From contig MDLF01000074.1 in assembly GCA_001730095.1 (NCBI GenBank), positions 62,001 through 126,000 on the forward strand: a DNA stretch of 64,000 bases, given 5' to 3'. The position numbers and the translations under genes were made by a program. This document shows positions 26,023 to 35,154 of the stretch, piece by piece. The DNA is from Rhodobacteraceae bacterium (ex Bugula neritina AB1) (GTDB taxonomy: Bacteria > Pseudomonadota > Alphaproteobacteria > Rhodobacterales > Rhodobacteraceae). The stretch's first letter is position 1; every line of letters begins with the position of its first letter. Below the pieces are notes generated by a model. It was not told the DNA's origin, ran no database searches, and saw only the letters and a list, made by a program, of their open reading frames with translations.

Positions 26023-26520
26023 TTATCTTTGCCGTAACCCCAGATATGACAACCAATCTATATGCGGTCCAAGCGCTTCAAGTTTTCTTGCGTCGATAAC
26101 TCGACCACGGGCCAACTCTTTTTGACATCGATCAATGTAACTCTGAATGCCTTCCCAGATTTGAGCGTTGGTTGGAGGGGTTCCGAACCATAAGTTTACC
26201 TCAGCAGCCAATTTGTGTGTTTGGTAGGTAAATACTTTGGTTCGACCTGCGGAATTCCGTTTTTTCTCAGCACTGAAGTAATCGCCTCGGACTTGGCTGC
26301 CAAGAAAATGAAGGCGGATGTATCCGATGATTTCGTTAAAATCCCAAGGTCCATACTTCTTGTATAAGTGCTCGTCGGCTTGAAGCCTGACATGTTCTGG
26401 AACTTCCATGCCGAGTTCCTTCCAAGAAGATAAGTGTTCTTCGACTTTTCGGTCTTTCCACTGGTAATATTGCTCCTTGCCAATTCTATAAACTGGAAGA
26501 TCAAAGAAGTACTTTTCCAT
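26023..26520 (-). CDS. AT-rich hypothetical protein
   Basis: A 165-residue soluble protein, rich in Lys, Tyr, Trp and Glu, starting MEKYFFDLPVYRIGKEQYY. Its base composition is clearly lower in GC than everything around it, a sign of transfer. Visible segments include WDFNEIIGYIRLHFLG (a helix), VFTYQTHKLAAEVNLWFG and a charged C-terminal helix. There is no signal peptide or membrane segment, and I do not recognise a family. No mobile-element genes flank it. The start is the ATG at 26520; an in-frame TTG 12 bp upstream is possible. Confidence 0.7.
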   Translation of the reverse strand: MEKYFFDLPVYRIGKEQYYQWKDRKVEEHLSSWKELGMEVPEHVRLQADEHLYKKYGPWDFNEIIGYIRLHFLGSQVRGDYFSAEKKRNSAGRTKVFTYQTHKLAAEVNLWFGTPPTNAQIWEGIQSYIDRCQKELARGRVIDARKLEALGPHIDWLSYLGLRQR

Positions 26521-26543
26521 AGTCGCCAACAAGGTTGAGAAAC

Positions 26544-26571
26544 AAAATAGGGGGCGTACTAGACGCCCCCC
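26544..26571 (-). terminator. Rho-independent terminator of tkt
   Basis: GGGGGCGT pairs with ACGCCCCC over a 5-nt loop. Read leftward it is followed by TATTTTG. It lies about 27 bp after the tkt stop and just upstream of the AT-rich gene's start. Confidence 0.85.
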
Positions 26572-26597
26572 GGTAATTCTTGATCAGCAATGAGACG

Positions 26598-28619
26598 TCA
26601 GCCCAGCAGCTCTTTCACCTTCGCTACTGTGCCCTCAGCCGTAATGCCGAAGCGCTCGAACAGCTCGCCTGCCGGGGCAGAGGCGCCGAAGCGGTCCATG
26701 CCGACGAATGCGGCTTTCTTCTCCTGGCCGCGCTCGCCCAGCAGCCAGCGGTCCCAGCCGCCGTCGCGCACGGCTGCCTCGATGCCCACACGGACCGGAC
26801 CTGCGGGCAGAACCTTGCGGCGGTAGGCTTCGTCCTGCGCGGCAAACAGCTCCATGCAGGGCATGGAGACGACGCGGGTGCCGATGCCCTCGGCTTCCAG
26901 CTTGGCCTTGGCCTCCATCGCGACGGACACTTCGGAGCCGGTGGCGATCAGGATCACCTGGCGCTTACCCTCGGCCTCGGCCAGCACATAGGCGCCTTTT
27001 TCGACCATGTTGGTCAGCTTATGCTCGGTCCGGACGGTCGGCAGGTTCTGGCGGGTCAGGGTCATCACCGAAGGGGTGTCTTTGGTGGTCAGGGCGATTT
27101 CCCAGGCCTCGGCGGTTTCCACGGTGTCGGCCGGGCGGAACACATAGGTGTTCGGGGTCGCGCGGCAGATTGCCAGGTGTTCAACCGGCTGGTGGGTGGG
27201 GCCGTCTTCGCCAACGCCGATGGAATCGTGGGTCATCACAAACACGGTCGGGATTTTCGACAGCGCGGCCAGACGCATCGCCGGGCGGGCATAATCGGTG
27301 AAGCAGAAGAAGGTGCCGCCGTAAGCGCGCACGCCGCCGTGCAGCACCATGCCGTTCATCGCGGCAGCCATGCCGTGCTCGCGGATGCCCCAATAGACAT
27401 AGCGGCCCTTGCGGTTGTCAGTGTCAAAGACGCCCAGATCGCCGGTCTTGGTGTTGTTGGAGCCGGTGAGATCGGCCGAGCCGCCCACGGTTTCCGGCAT
27501 CAAGGGGTTGATGACGGCCAGCGCCATTTCCGAGGATTTGCGAGTGGCGACTTTGGGCTGCTCTTCGCTTACCTGCTTTTTCAGCGCCTTGATGGCGGCC
27601 GACAGTTTCTTGGGCGCATCCAACGCATAGGCGCGGTTGAAACGGTCCTGCTTTTGCGACGACAGCTCGGCAAAGCGGGCCTCCCAGGCGGCGCGTTCCG
27701 TCTGGCCGCGAGCACCGATTTCTTCCCATTGGGATTTGATCTCTGCCGGAACCTCAAAGGCGCCGCCGGTCCAGCCATAGGCGTCTTTGGCTGCCTGCAG
27801 CTGGTCTGCATCGGTCAGCGCGCCGTGGCCCTTGGAGGTGTCCTGTGCGGCGTGGCCCAGGGCGATATGGGTTTTGCAGGCGATCATCGACGGCTTCTTC
27901 GACTTCTTCGCCGCCACGATGGCCTCGTCAATCGCAACCGGGTCGTGGCCGTCGATTTCGATCACCTGCCAGCCGGAGGCCTTGAAGCGCTGCACCTGAT
28001 TGGTGCGGTCGCTGAGTTCAACGGTGCCGTCGATGGTGATGTTGTTGTTGTCCCAGAAGACAATCAGCTTGCCCAGCTGGTGGCGGCCAGCAAGACCGAT
28101 GGCCTCTTGGCTGATGCCTTCCATCAGGCAGCCGTCGCCGGCGATGACATAGGTGTGGTGATCCACGACTTTCTTGCCGTAATGGGCGCGCTGCATTTCC
28201 TCTGCCATGGCAAAGCCGACAGCGTTGGAAATCCCCTGGCCCAGCGGGCCGGTGGTGGTTTCCACTGCATCCAGCAGGAAGTTTTCCGGGTGGCCAGCGG
28301 TCAGCGCGCCGGACTGGCGGAAGTTCTTGATCTGCTCCAGCGTGACCTGTTTGTCGCCGCAAAGGTATAGCAGCGCATAGATCAGCATCGAGCCATGGCC
28401 CGCCGACAGGATGAACCGGTCGCGGTCCGGCCACTGCGGGTTGGCAGCGTCAAACTTCAGGTGCTTTTCAAACAGCACGGTGGCGACATCGGCCATGCCG
28501 ATCGGCATGCCGGTATGGCCGGAATTGGCGGCGGCAACGGCGTCCAGCGCCAGCGCACGGATGGCGGCGGCTTTGTTCCAATGTTCGGGATTGGCGGTGC
28601 GCAGGGCTGTCAGGTCCAC
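26598..28619 (-). CDS. tkt: Transketolase
   Basis: A 673-residue thiamine-diphosphate enzyme moving two-carbon units between sugar phosphates in the pentose phosphate pathway. The ThDP-binding motif runs from [13 protein letters not shown] (about residue 155) to [10 protein letters not shown]. The catalytic His region [15 protein letters not shown] and the C-terminal sugar-phosphate domain are complete. The start is GTG at 28619, with AAGGA eight bases upstream. The motif GTTAACGCCA lies 14 bp before the start, inside the leader. It sits near gap but in a separate transcript. Confidence 0.96.
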   Translation of the reverse strand: MDLTALRTANPEHWNKAAAIRALALDAVAAANSGHTGMPIGMADVATVLFEKHLKFDAANPQWPDRDRFILSAGHGSMLIYALLYLCGDKQVTLEQIKNFRQSGALTAGHPENFLLDAVETTTGPLGQGISNAVGFAMAEEMQRAHYGKKVVDHHTYVIAGDGCLMEGISQEAIGLAGRHQLGKLIVFWDNNNITIDGTVELSDRTNQVQRFKASGWQVIEIDGHDPVAIDEAIVAAKKSKKPSMIACKTHIALGHAAQDTSKGHGALTDADQLQAAKDAYGWTGGAFEVPAEIKSQWEEIGARGQTERAAWEARFAELSSQKQDRFNRAYALDAPKKLSAAIKALKKQVSEEQPKVATRKSSEMALAVINPLMPETVGGSADLTGSNNTKTGDLGVFDTDNRKGRYVYWGIREHGMAAAMNGMVLHGGVRAYGGTFFCFTDYARPAMRLAALSKIPTVFVMTHDSIGVGEDGPTHQPVEHLAICRATPNTYVFRPADTVETAEAWEIALTTKDTPSVMTLTRQNLPTVRTEHKLTNMVEKGAYVLAEAEGKRQVILIATGSEVSVAMEAKAKLEAEGIGTRVVSMPCMELFAAQDEAYRRKVLPAGPVRVGIEAAVRDGGWDRWLLGERGQEKKAAFVGMDRFGASAPAGELFERFGITAEGTVAKVKELLG

Positions 28620-28632
28620 TTGGATTGTCCTT

Positions 28633-28642
28633 TGGCGTTAAC
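28633..28642 (-). promoter_or_regulatory. GTTANCGCCA motif in the tkt leader
   Basis: GTTAACGCCA on the tkt strand, part of the half-palindrome TGTTAACGCCAAAG. The same 10-mer family occurs before gap and mmsA. The position next to the ribosome site suggests a repressor that would block initiation or elongation. Confidence 0.45.
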
Positions 28643-28862
28643 AGGCATTTGCTGCGCTCAATAGCAGCGATGAGCCAAAGATCAAGCATGCTTGCGCCTA
28701 TGCGGTGCATTCTGCGCGAAGTAAGCGCGGCAAGTGGTTGAAACGCAAAGGGGGGTGTTTTATTCCTGTTGAGGAAGAACTGGCCCATGACAGCTGCACC
28801 CACGCGATTCGGGTGTGTGCGGCAATGAAAATGGAACGGCCGGGTACGGGTGAGGGACGGGC

Positions 28863-29714
28863 ATGAACCAGATTGAAGAACTGCAAGGCCGCATCCAGGC
28901 CGCGCTGGAACGCATCAGCGCGGGGTCCGCCGCGCTGCAAGACGCACGCACAGCGGACAAGGCCAGGGCAGAAGAGGCCATCGCTGAGGCCGCGCAAGCA
29001 TTTGAGGCCGCCGCAGCCGGTGCCGCCAATGCAGAGCTTGAGCAGGCGCTGGACGAGGAAAAGACCGCCAACGCCCAGCTGGAAGAGCGGGTGAAAACAC
29101 TGCGCGCCCGGCTGCAGGAGGCGGAAAGCAACGCAGGCAGCGGCGGATCGGCCAGCAATGAAGACGTGGCGGCAATGGAAGCCGAGCTTCAGCTTCTGCG
29201 CAACGAGGCAGGCGATCCGGCTGAGAAAGAAGCTCTGCGGTCTGAAGTCTCACGCTTGAAGGGCGAATTGGAAGCGACAGCCAATACGGCAGCCAGCGAC
29301 AAGGACGCCCTGGAAGCCGAGCTGAACGAAGCCAAAACGGCCAATGACGCCCTGAGGGCGCAGCTGGAAGACGCCCAGAACGCGAATTCTGCCCCGGCAG
29401 AAGAACAACTGCCTGCCGCGGCGGACATGAGCGCCGAACTGGAACGCCAGAACGAAGCTCTGGTGCGGCTTGACGGCGAGCTGCAGCAGCTGCGCCAGGC
29501 CAATGAGGAGCTGCGCGCTTCCAATGCGTCCTTGCGTGAAGCCAATGCCCAGGGTCTGGGCGACGCCGGGCTGATCAACACCGCCATGGAGGCAGAGATC
29601 GAAGGTCTGCGCGCCGCGCAAGCCAGCGATCAGGCCCAGGTCAACGCAGTGCTGGCCAAACTGGAGCCGCTCTTGGCGAATGCCCACAACCTGCCTGAAG
29701 GAGAGGAAGTCTAA
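28863..29714 (+). CDS. Coiled-coil protein paired with zapA
   Basis: A 283-residue, highly acidic, Ala/Glu/Gln-rich protein predicted to be almost wholly coiled coil (LERISAGSAALQDARTADKA through QQLRQANEELRASNASLREA). It has no signal or membrane segment. Its stop TAA shares the A with the zapA start (TAATG), so the two are translated together. A cell-division filament role, like ZapB alongside ZapA, is inferred from this pairing. Some low-complexity similarity to other coiled coils will be misleading in searches. Confidence 0.8.
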   Translation: MNQIEELQGRIQAALERISAGSAALQDARTADKARAEEAIAEAAQAFEAAAAGAANAELEQALDEEKTANAQLEERVKTLRARLQEAESNAGSGGSASNEDVAAMEAELQLLRNEAGDPAEKEALRSEVSRLKGELEATANTAASDKDALEAELNEAKTANDALRAQLEDAQNANSAPAEEQLPAAADMSAELERQNEALVRLDGELQQLRQANEELRASNASLREANAQGLGDAGLINTAMEAEIEGLRAAQASDQAQVNAVLAKLEPLLANAHNLPEGEEV

Positions 29715-30109
29715 TGCCCGAGGTGACTATTCATATCGGTGGCCGTGGCTTTGAGGTCTCCTGCCAGGAGGGCGAAGAAAGCTATCTGCATTCCGCCGCA
29801 AAAATGCTGGATGACGAGGCGCAGGTGTTGTCGGATCAGATCGGGCGGATGCCGGAAGCGCGGATGCTGCTGATGGCCGGACTGATGCTGGCAGACAAAA
29901 CCGCCGCCGTTGAGGACCGAAACAAGGAAATTGAGGCCGAACTGGCCGAACGCATACAGGAGCTGGAAGCGCTGAAGGCGGCGCCCGCCCCGGAGCCGGA
30001 GCGTATCGAGATCCCGGTTGTTCCGCCGCAGGTGAATGAAAGCCTGGCCGAACTGGCCGCCCGCACCGAGGCGCTGGCTCAGGAAATCGAAGAACAGGCC
30101 GCAGGCTGA
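29714..30109 (+). CDS. zapA: Cell division protein ZapA
   Basis: A 131-residue ZapA, which bundles FtsZ filaments at midcell. The N-terminal domain MPEVTIHIGGRGFEVSCQEG is characteristic. It continues through ESYLHSAAKMLDDEAQVL and a helical second half (ADKTAAVEDRNKEIEAELAER) for tetramerisation. A longer C-terminal tail follows, rich in Pro and Glu. It is immediately downstream of, and coupled to, a coiled-coil gene. Confidence 0.92.
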   Translation: MPEVTIHIGGRGFEVSCQEGEESYLHSAAKMLDDEAQVLSDQIGRMPEARMLLMAGLMLADKTAAVEDRNKEIEAELAERIQELEALKAAPAPEPERIEIPVVPPQVNESLAELAARTEALAQEIEEQAAG

Positions 30110-30296
30110 AGGAGCGCGCACCTCCTGAGCAGAGCAGCAGGGCTTTCCCAAGCAGCTCTGTTCAAGTCGTTTCTGTTTATAAAACACTCTGTTCACGCCA
30201 TGAAGGTGATTACTCCCGGTTGTGTGCTGGACCTAGGCAGAGCGGAGTTATACTGAAGTTTAGAAAGAAAAATTTGTCCAACTATTTGGTGTCTAA

Positions 30297-31196
30297 ATGA
30301 TTGCAGGACTTATACTCGGCACGTTGGCCCTTGGTAGCTTGATACTTGTTATTGATGACGACGACGGCGAAAGCGTGGCCCTGAATACCGATGCAACGGA
30401 AGGTGCGGATGACCTTCAATTTGGGGCCGGCGATGACAGCATCGAGCTCGGAGCGGGCTTTGACACCATACGGGCAGGATCCGGCGACGACAGTATCGAT
30501 GCAGGAGCTGGGCAGGATGTTGTTTATGCCGAAGACGGCAATGACAGCGTTTCCGGCGGCGGCTTTCACGATATTGTCTTTGGCGGCGCCGGAGATGACA
30601 CTCTGGCAGGCGATGCGGGGCTGGACGTATTGTATGGCGGCGCTGGAGACGACCTCCTGCTAGGCGGCGCATGGAACGACACACTGATTGGCGATGATGG
30701 AGCAGACAGCCTGTCTGGTGGAGAAGGCAATGACGCCCTCAGCGGTCTAAGCTTCTCCCGCGACGCGACAGTCGAAGAGATTGTCCAGTTTCGCAATGAT
30801 GAAACGACAGGAACTCAAGAGGACTTTCACCTCACCTTGGAGGCGGACGGGGCGGACACTCTGGATGGCGGGGCCGGAGACGATTTTCTGCAACTGGGCC
30901 GGGGTGACACGGGTATCGGCGGCGAAGGCAAAGATGAGTTTGAGCTGCATCCAAACCAGGATGGCGATGGCGTCATCGTGATTGAGGACTACACGTTCGG
31001 GCAGGATGGTGTGCAGATAATTCTCGAGGACGAGAACGGCGAAGAAATCACTCCAGTCCGCAGTGATTACACTGTCGAACGTGACGATGACACAGGGGAT
31101 GCGTTGATTCTGGAGCGCGGCCAGGTAATTGCCCGCCTGGTCGGGGCCGGGGACACGTTCAGCAACGACTATTTGATGGTCGGCCGCTACGTCTGA
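30297..31196 (+). CDS. RTX-repeat calcium-binding protein 1 (N-terminal TM)
   Basis: A 299-residue, strongly acidic protein. Residues 1-19 are a hydrophobic helix ([19 protein letters not shown]) followed by DDDDGE. Residues about 38-150 contain roughly twelve RTX nonapeptides of the GGxGxDxxx type (for example GGAGDDTLA), with three more around 185-210; these wind into a Ca2+-bound beta-roll. The C-terminal module includes [20 protein letters not shown]. The same layout is found in the protein at 50994. N-terminal membrane anchoring is unusual for RTX proteins, which normally use a C-terminal type I signal. Confidence 0.82.
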   Translation: MIAGLILGTLALGSLILVIDDDDGESVALNTDATEGADDLQFGAGDDSIELGAGFDTIRAGSGDDSIDAGAGQDVVYAEDGNDSVSGGGFHDIVFGGAGDDTLAGDAGLDVLYGGAGDDLLLGGAWNDTLIGDDGADSLSGGEGNDALSGLSFSRDATVEEIVQFRNDETTGTQEDFHLTLEADGADTLDGGAGDDFLQLGRGDTGIGGEGKDEFELHPNQDGDGVIVIEDYTFGQDGVQIILEDENGEEITPVRSDYTVERDDDTGDALILERGQVIARLVGAGDTFSNDYLMVGRYV

Positions 31197-31205
31197 TCAG
31201 AGTAA

Positions 31206-31245
31206 AAATATGCCGCCAGCGATACTCCGCTGGCGGCATTTTCTT
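31206..31245. terminator. Bidirectional terminator between the RTX gene and grxD
   Basis: TGCCGCCAGCG pairs perfectly with CGCTGGCGGCA (11 bp) over a 6-nt loop. It has A-rich sequence on the left and T-rich sequence on the right, so it can end the rightward RTX transcript and the leftward grxD transcript. Confidence 0.9.
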
Positions 31246-31261
31246 TGGGGGGCGGCAGTCT

Positions 31262-31624
31262 TCAGGCGTTGGCTTCGCGGATCTTGTCGGCGGCTTCCTT
31301 GTTAAAGACGATGCCGTTGTCATCAAACAGGGTATCCAACTCTGACGACAGCGCCATCTCGGTGATGATATCACAACCGCCGACAAATTCGCCCTTCACG
31401 TAAAGCTGGGGAATGGTTGGCCAGTCGGAATAGTCCTTGATGCCCGAGCGGAGCTCTTCATCCGCCAGCACGTTCACATCGGTATAGTCGACGCCGATAT
31501 AATTCAGCACTGCTGCCACGCGTGAGGAGAAGCCGCATTGCGGCATTTCCTTGGTGCCTTTCATATAGAGCACCACGTCGTTGGCTTTAACGGTTTCGTC
31601 GATGCGGGTCTTTGCGTCAGTCAT
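31262..31624 (-). CDS. grxD: Monothiol glutaredoxin (Grx4 type)
   Basis: A 120-residue monothiol glutaredoxin. The active site is CGFS at C30, preceded by KGTKEMPQ. The glutathione site includes [19 protein letters not shown]. Such proteins carry a [2Fe-2S] cluster shared between two monomers and partner with BolA in iron-sulfur delivery and iron sensing. bolA lies upstream on the same strand, with a small membrane-protein gene in between. The ATG at 31624 starts the family's usual N-terminus. Confidence 0.96.
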   Translation of the reverse strand: MTDAKTRIDETVKANDVVLYMKGTKEMPQCGFSSRVAAVLNYIGVDYTDVNVLADEELRSGIKDYSDWPTIPQLYVKGEFVGGCDIITEMALSSELDTLFDDNGIVFNKEAADKIREANA

Positions 31625-31732
31625 GTCTGCATTTCCTTTCGGCAGCTGCGCCGTTTTCCGTTGGCCGTCATATAGGCAGTATTGCGGGTTTTGCCAATCC
31701 GTCACCCCGGGCATTTCGAAAGCGGATAGAGG

Positions 31733-31966
31733 CTATTTCCGCTGCCCCTTGGGCACAAAGAAACGGGCGTATTCCTGCGGGTCTTTCGGGACTTTCCAGC
31801 TCCGGGCAGCGCCGCCGCCCATGCCGGACTGATAATCCGAGCGCAGGGTGTGGTATTCCGGGTCTTCGTTGTCATCCTCCAGCGGGCGGCGGCGCTGGGA
31901 CACGACCGCCACAACAGCGGTCATGATCACAATGCCAATCACCAGAATGGAGGAAAACAGCGACAT
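31733..31966 (-). CDS. Small single-TM protein between bolA and grxD
   Basis: A 77-residue protein with a hydrophobic N-terminal helix (SLFSSILVIGIVIMTAVVAV). An Arg-rich stop-transfer RRR follows, then a polar cytoplasmic tail (DPEYHTLRSDYQSGMGGGAA; KDPQEYARFFVPKGQRK). The stop of bolA is 6 bp upstream, indicating an operon. It is a conserved-looking small gene of unknown role. The tail resembles an assembly or interaction segment. Confidence 0.72.
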   Translation of the reverse strand: MSLFSSILVIGIVIMTAVVAVVSQRRRPLEDDNEDPEYHTLRSDYQSGMGGGAARSWKVPKDPQEYARFFVPKGQRK

Positions 31967-31972
31967 CCCGGT

Positions 31973-32209
31973 CTATTCCGGCGCCTTGGTGGTCAGCGCC
32001 AGTGCGTGCAGCTCGCCATCGGGGCCGTCCATCTTGCCCTTCAACGCGGCATACACAGCGCGCTGCTGCTGGACGCGGTTCTTGCCGCGGAAACTTTCGT
32101 CGACGACCATCGCCGACATGTGCACGCCGTCAGAGCCGCCGACCTGGATTTCGGCATCCGGGAAGGATTGGCGCAGCAGTTCTTCGATTTCATGGGCTTG
32201 CATGGGCAT
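31973..32209 (-). CDS. bolA: BolA family protein
   Basis: A 78-residue BolA protein with the class II KH-like fold. It starts MPMQAHEIEELLRQSFPDAE, and its conserved loop is GSDGVHMSAMVVDESFRGKN, with His in the cluster-binding region. The RVQQQRAVYAALKGKM segment is the family's closing helix. It forms [2Fe-2S] heterodimers with monothiol glutaredoxin, whose gene is two positions downstream. AAAGGA lies nine bases before the ATG at 32209. Confidence 0.94.
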   Translation of the reverse strand: MPMQAHEIEELLRQSFPDAEIQVGGSDGVHMSAMVVDESFRGKNRVQQQRAVYAALKGKMDGPDGELHALALTTKAPE

Positions 32210-32274
32210 CCGGGGAAGTCCTTTGTCTGATTTGGTAAAAATGTAGGTGTGCGGCTGGACCTGTGCAAGCGGGA

Positions 32275-32793
32275 TTAGCCTTGGGCTTGCGCAAAAGGCG
32301 CAACGCGCCCGACAAATTCCGGAACCTCCGCGAGGGCCTGTTGCACGCTGTCTTCCTGAAAATCCCAGACTGATGAAGGATTGCCGGGGCAAAGCGCCCG
32401 GGTGAGACCTGCACAGCGTTCCTGCAGATCCCGTGGCAGCGGCAGCGCGGCTGCTTCCTGCAGAACCAGAAGCGCCTCATGGATCGGACGCAAAACCCGC
32501 AGGGCATGGGTCATATGGGTGAGAAGATCCGGATCATCACGCCAGGTTTCGCCTTCAAACAGATCTTGCGTCACGCGTTGCCCGGCGCCTGCACAGGAAT
32601 AGGCCACGCAGCCGCCGAAACCGCAGGCGGCAAGATCCTTGTGAATGGAGCATTGGAAATTCGCGGCGAGGTTGGGGCAGGGCGTGTCTGCCTGTTTCAA
32701 CAGGCCGAAATCCTCGCGCGCCTCGAACGGGTAAGCCAGGCAGCACAGGGCTGCACAGCGGCTGCAATCCTCTGTCAGGTCAGGCAGTGTCAT
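32275..32793 (-). CDS. Cys-rich YkgJ-like metal/cluster-binding protein
   Basis: A 172-residue cytoplasmic protein with about ten Cys. The N-terminal DCSRCAALCC (residues 9-18) and the later CPNL, CSIHKDLAACGFGGC, SCAG cluster are arranged as in zinc/iron-chelating YkgJ-type domains. The rest is helical. It lies between purL and bolA on the same strand, suggesting a link with iron-sulfur handling. The ATG at 32793 is chosen because the upstream in-frame ATG sits within the purL terminator. Confidence 0.75.
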   Translation of the reverse strand: MTLPDLTEDCSRCAALCCLAYPFEAREDFGLLKQADTPCPNLAANFQCSIHKDLAACGFGGCVAYSCAGAGQRVTQDLFEGETWRDDPDLLTHMTHALRVLRPIHEALLVLQEAAALPLPRDLQERCAGLTRALCPGNPSSVWDFQEDSVQQALAEVPEFVGRVAPFAQAQG

Positions 32794-32815
32794 GGGCGGC
32801 TCCGCAGGGCAAAGG

Positions 32816-32844
32816 AAAAGGCGGGACGGCAATGCCATCCCGCC
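32816..32844 (-). terminator. Rho-independent terminator of purL
   Basis: GGCGGGA-x-GGC and GCC-x-TCCCGCC form an 11-bp stem with one mismatch and a 3-nt loop. Read leftward it ends in TTTTCC. It lies about 40 bp after the purL stop. Confidence 0.85.
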
Positions 32845-32885
32845 CTGGATCATCTTGCTGGCACCCTTGCGGGGTCCATCCTGCG

Positions 32886-35051
32886 TCAGGCGACGGCAGC
32901 GGCAAAGCTGGAGCGGAAAATCTCCTTCAGCTCAGCCAGCGGCGCCTCAGAGCCACCGATCTTCACGCTGTCACCGCCAAACTTGCCAACCGATGTCAGC
33001 GGCACGCCGGCCTGGCCTGCGGCCATCATCAGCGCCTCGGCCTGATCGAAGTTGCAGGCAATCAGATAGCGCGCCTGATCTTCGCCAAAGACGGTCTGGG
33101 TGTCGCCAGCATCAATCTGAACGCCGACGCCGGCTTCTTCGGCCATCTCAAACGCGGCCAGCGCCAGGCCGCCATCGCCCAGGTCGGTGCAGGCTTTGAT
33201 GAAATCGCGGTTGGCGCGGATAAATTCGCCGTTGCGCTTTTCTGCCTCCAGGTCCACTGCCGGTGCGTCGCCGTCTTCGCGGTTGAAGACTTCGGCCAGC
33301 AGTGCCGACTGGCCCAGGTGGCCGATTGTATCGCCGATCAAGAGGGCGACATGGCCGTCGCGGGCTTCGCCGATGATCGGTTCCTCGCCAGCCGCCACCA
33401 GGCCAACCGCGCCGATGGTTGGGGTCGGCAGGATGCCTTTGCCGTCGGTTTCGTTATACAGCGACACATTGCCAGAGACGATCGGCATGTCCAATGCAGC
33501 CACGGCCTCGCCAATGCCTTTGATGGCGCCGACGAATTGGCCCATGATCTCGGGCTTTTCGGGGTTGCCAAAGTTCAGGTTGTCGGTTGTCGCCAGCGGC
33601 TTGGCGCCCACAGCGGTCAGGTTGCGATAGGCTTCGGCCACCGCCTGCTTGCCGCCTTCAACCGGGTTTGCCTTGACGTAGCGCGGGGTCACGTCCGAGG
33701 TGAAGGCCAGTTTCTTGTCGGTGCCATGCACCCGGATCAGGCCGGAGCCGGCACCCGGGCGACGCTGGGTGTCGCCCATGACGGTGGTGTCATACTGCTC
33801 ATAGACCCACTGTTTGCCGGCATAGTTCGGCGATGCCAGCAGCGCTTTCAGGCCATCAATCGGGTCAATCGTCGGCACGTCAGCGTCGGTCAGCGCCTCG
33901 GGGATCACCGGTTCATTCCACGGACGGTCGTATTCCGGCGCGGTGGAGGACAGTTTCGACAGCACCAGGTCGGCCTTCACTTCGCCGTTGTGCATGATCA
34001 GGAAGCGGTCTTCGGCGATGGTCTCGCCGACGATGGCGAAGTCCAGATCCCATTTCTCGAACACGGCGCGGGCTTCGGCTTCCAGCTCCGGGTTCAGAAC
34101 CATCAGCATGCGTTCCTGAGATTCCGACAGCATCATTTCATAGGCTGTCATGTTCTCTTCGCGCTGGGGGACGTTTTCCAGGTCCAGACGTACGCCCAGT
34201 TTGCCCTTGTCGCCCATTTCCACGGCGGAGCAGGTCAGGCCCGCGGCGCCCATATCCTGGATCGAGATCACCGCGCCGGTCTGCATCAGCTCCAGCGTGG
34301 CTTCCATCAGGCGTTTTTCGGTGAAAGGGTCGCCAACCTGAACGGTGGGGCGCTTTTCCTCAATGGTATCGTCGAATTCTGCCGACGCCATGGTGGCACC
34401 GCCGACGCCGTCGCGCCCTGTTTTGGCGCCCAGGTATACAACCGGCATGCCAACGCCAGAGGCGGCGGAATAGAAGATCGAGTCGGTCTTGGCCAGGCCC
34501 GCCGCAAAAGCGTTTACCAGGCAGTTGCCGTTATAGGCCGGGTGGAACCGAACTTCGCCGCCGGCGCAAGGCACGCCAAAGCAGTTGCCATAGCCGCCGA
34601 TGCCTTCGACCACGCCATTGACCAGCTGGCGGGTCTTGTGGTGGCCCGGTTCACCGAAGGACAGCGAGTTCATCGAGGCGATGGGGCGTGCGCCCATGGT
34701 GAACACGTCGCGCAGAATGCCGCCAACCCCGGTTGCCGCGCCCTGATAGGGTTCGATGTAAGAAGGGTGGTTGTGGCTTTCCATTTTGAAAACCACGGCA
34801 TCGCCGTCGCCGATGTCCACAATGCCCGCGTTTTCGCCGGGGCCGCAGATAACCTGCGGGCCATCGGTCGGCAGGGTGCGCAGCCATTTCTTGGAGGATT
34901 TGTAGGAGCAGTGCTCGTTCCACATGGCCGAGAAGATGCCCAGCTCGGTGAAGGTCGGCTCCCGCCCGATGATTTCGAGAATCAGATCGTATTCGTCGGG
35001 CTTCAGCCCGTGATTTGCGATCAGTTCAGGCGTGATGGCGGGTTCCTGCAT
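32886..35051 (-). CDS. purL: Phosphoribosylformylglycinamidine synthase II
   Basis: A 721-residue PurL small-type synthase, which with PurS and PurQ converts FGAR and glutamine to FGAM in purine synthesis. Conserved blocks include [19 protein letters not shown] (about residue 45), the metal-binding [10 protein letters not shown] (about 88) and the second PurM-like half with [10 protein letters not shown]. Length matches the three-subunit form, so purS and purQ must lie elsewhere. It ends with a strong terminator. Confidence 0.97.
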   Translation of the reverse strand: MQEPAITPELIANHGLKPDEYDLILEIIGREPTFTELGIFSAMWNEHCSYKSSKKWLRTLPTDGPQVICGPGENAGIVDIGDGDAVVFKMESHNHPSYIEPYQGAATGVGGILRDVFTMGARPIASMNSLSFGEPGHHKTRQLVNGVVEGIGGYGNCFGVPCAGGEVRFHPAYNGNCLVNAFAAGLAKTDSIFYSAASGVGMPVVYLGAKTGRDGVGGATMASAEFDDTIEEKRPTVQVGDPFTEKRLMEATLELMQTGAVISIQDMGAAGLTCSAVEMGDKGKLGVRLDLENVPQREENMTAYEMMLSESQERMLMVLNPELEAEARAVFEKWDLDFAIVGETIAEDRFLIMHNGEVKADLVLSKLSSTAPEYDRPWNEPVIPEALTDADVPTIDPIDGLKALLASPNYAGKQWVYEQYDTTVMGDTQRRPGAGSGLIRVHGTDKKLAFTSDVTPRYVKANPVEGGKQAVAEAYRNLTAVGAKPLATTDNLNFGNPEKPEIMGQFVGAIKGIGEAVAALDMPIVSGNVSLYNETDGKGILPTPTIGAVGLVAAGEEPIIGEARDGHVALLIGDTIGHLGQSALLAEVFNREDGDAPAVDLEAEKRNGEFIRANRDFIKACTDLGDGGLALAAFEMAEEAGVGVQIDAGDTQTVFGEDQARYLIACNFDQAEALMMAAGQAGVPLTSVGKFGGDSVKIGGSEAPLAELKEIFRSSFAAAVA

Positions 35052-35154
35052 CCGTAAACGTCCCCAATGGCTGCGATTGTCCGCCTTTTAGAGCAAGCTT
35101 TGCCATTGGGAAAGAGGGGTTGCGCAAATGGATGCATGCAGCGCAGCCGCAGGG

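Noticed and set aside
26580-28370. A 596-codon open frame on the + strand opposite tkt
   Set aside because: It is the mirror frame of transketolase, with no ribosome site and no recognisable domain.
30110-30296. Possible 6S RNA after zapA
   Set aside because: The position is right for alphaproteobacterial ssrS, but I could not form the long closing stem with a central bubble, and no terminator is evident.
32787-35057. A 756-codon open frame on the + strand opposite purL
   Set aside because: It is antisense to a full-length purL with intact motifs. Its His/Gln/Val-rich product is typical of the mirror frame of high-GC coding DNA.
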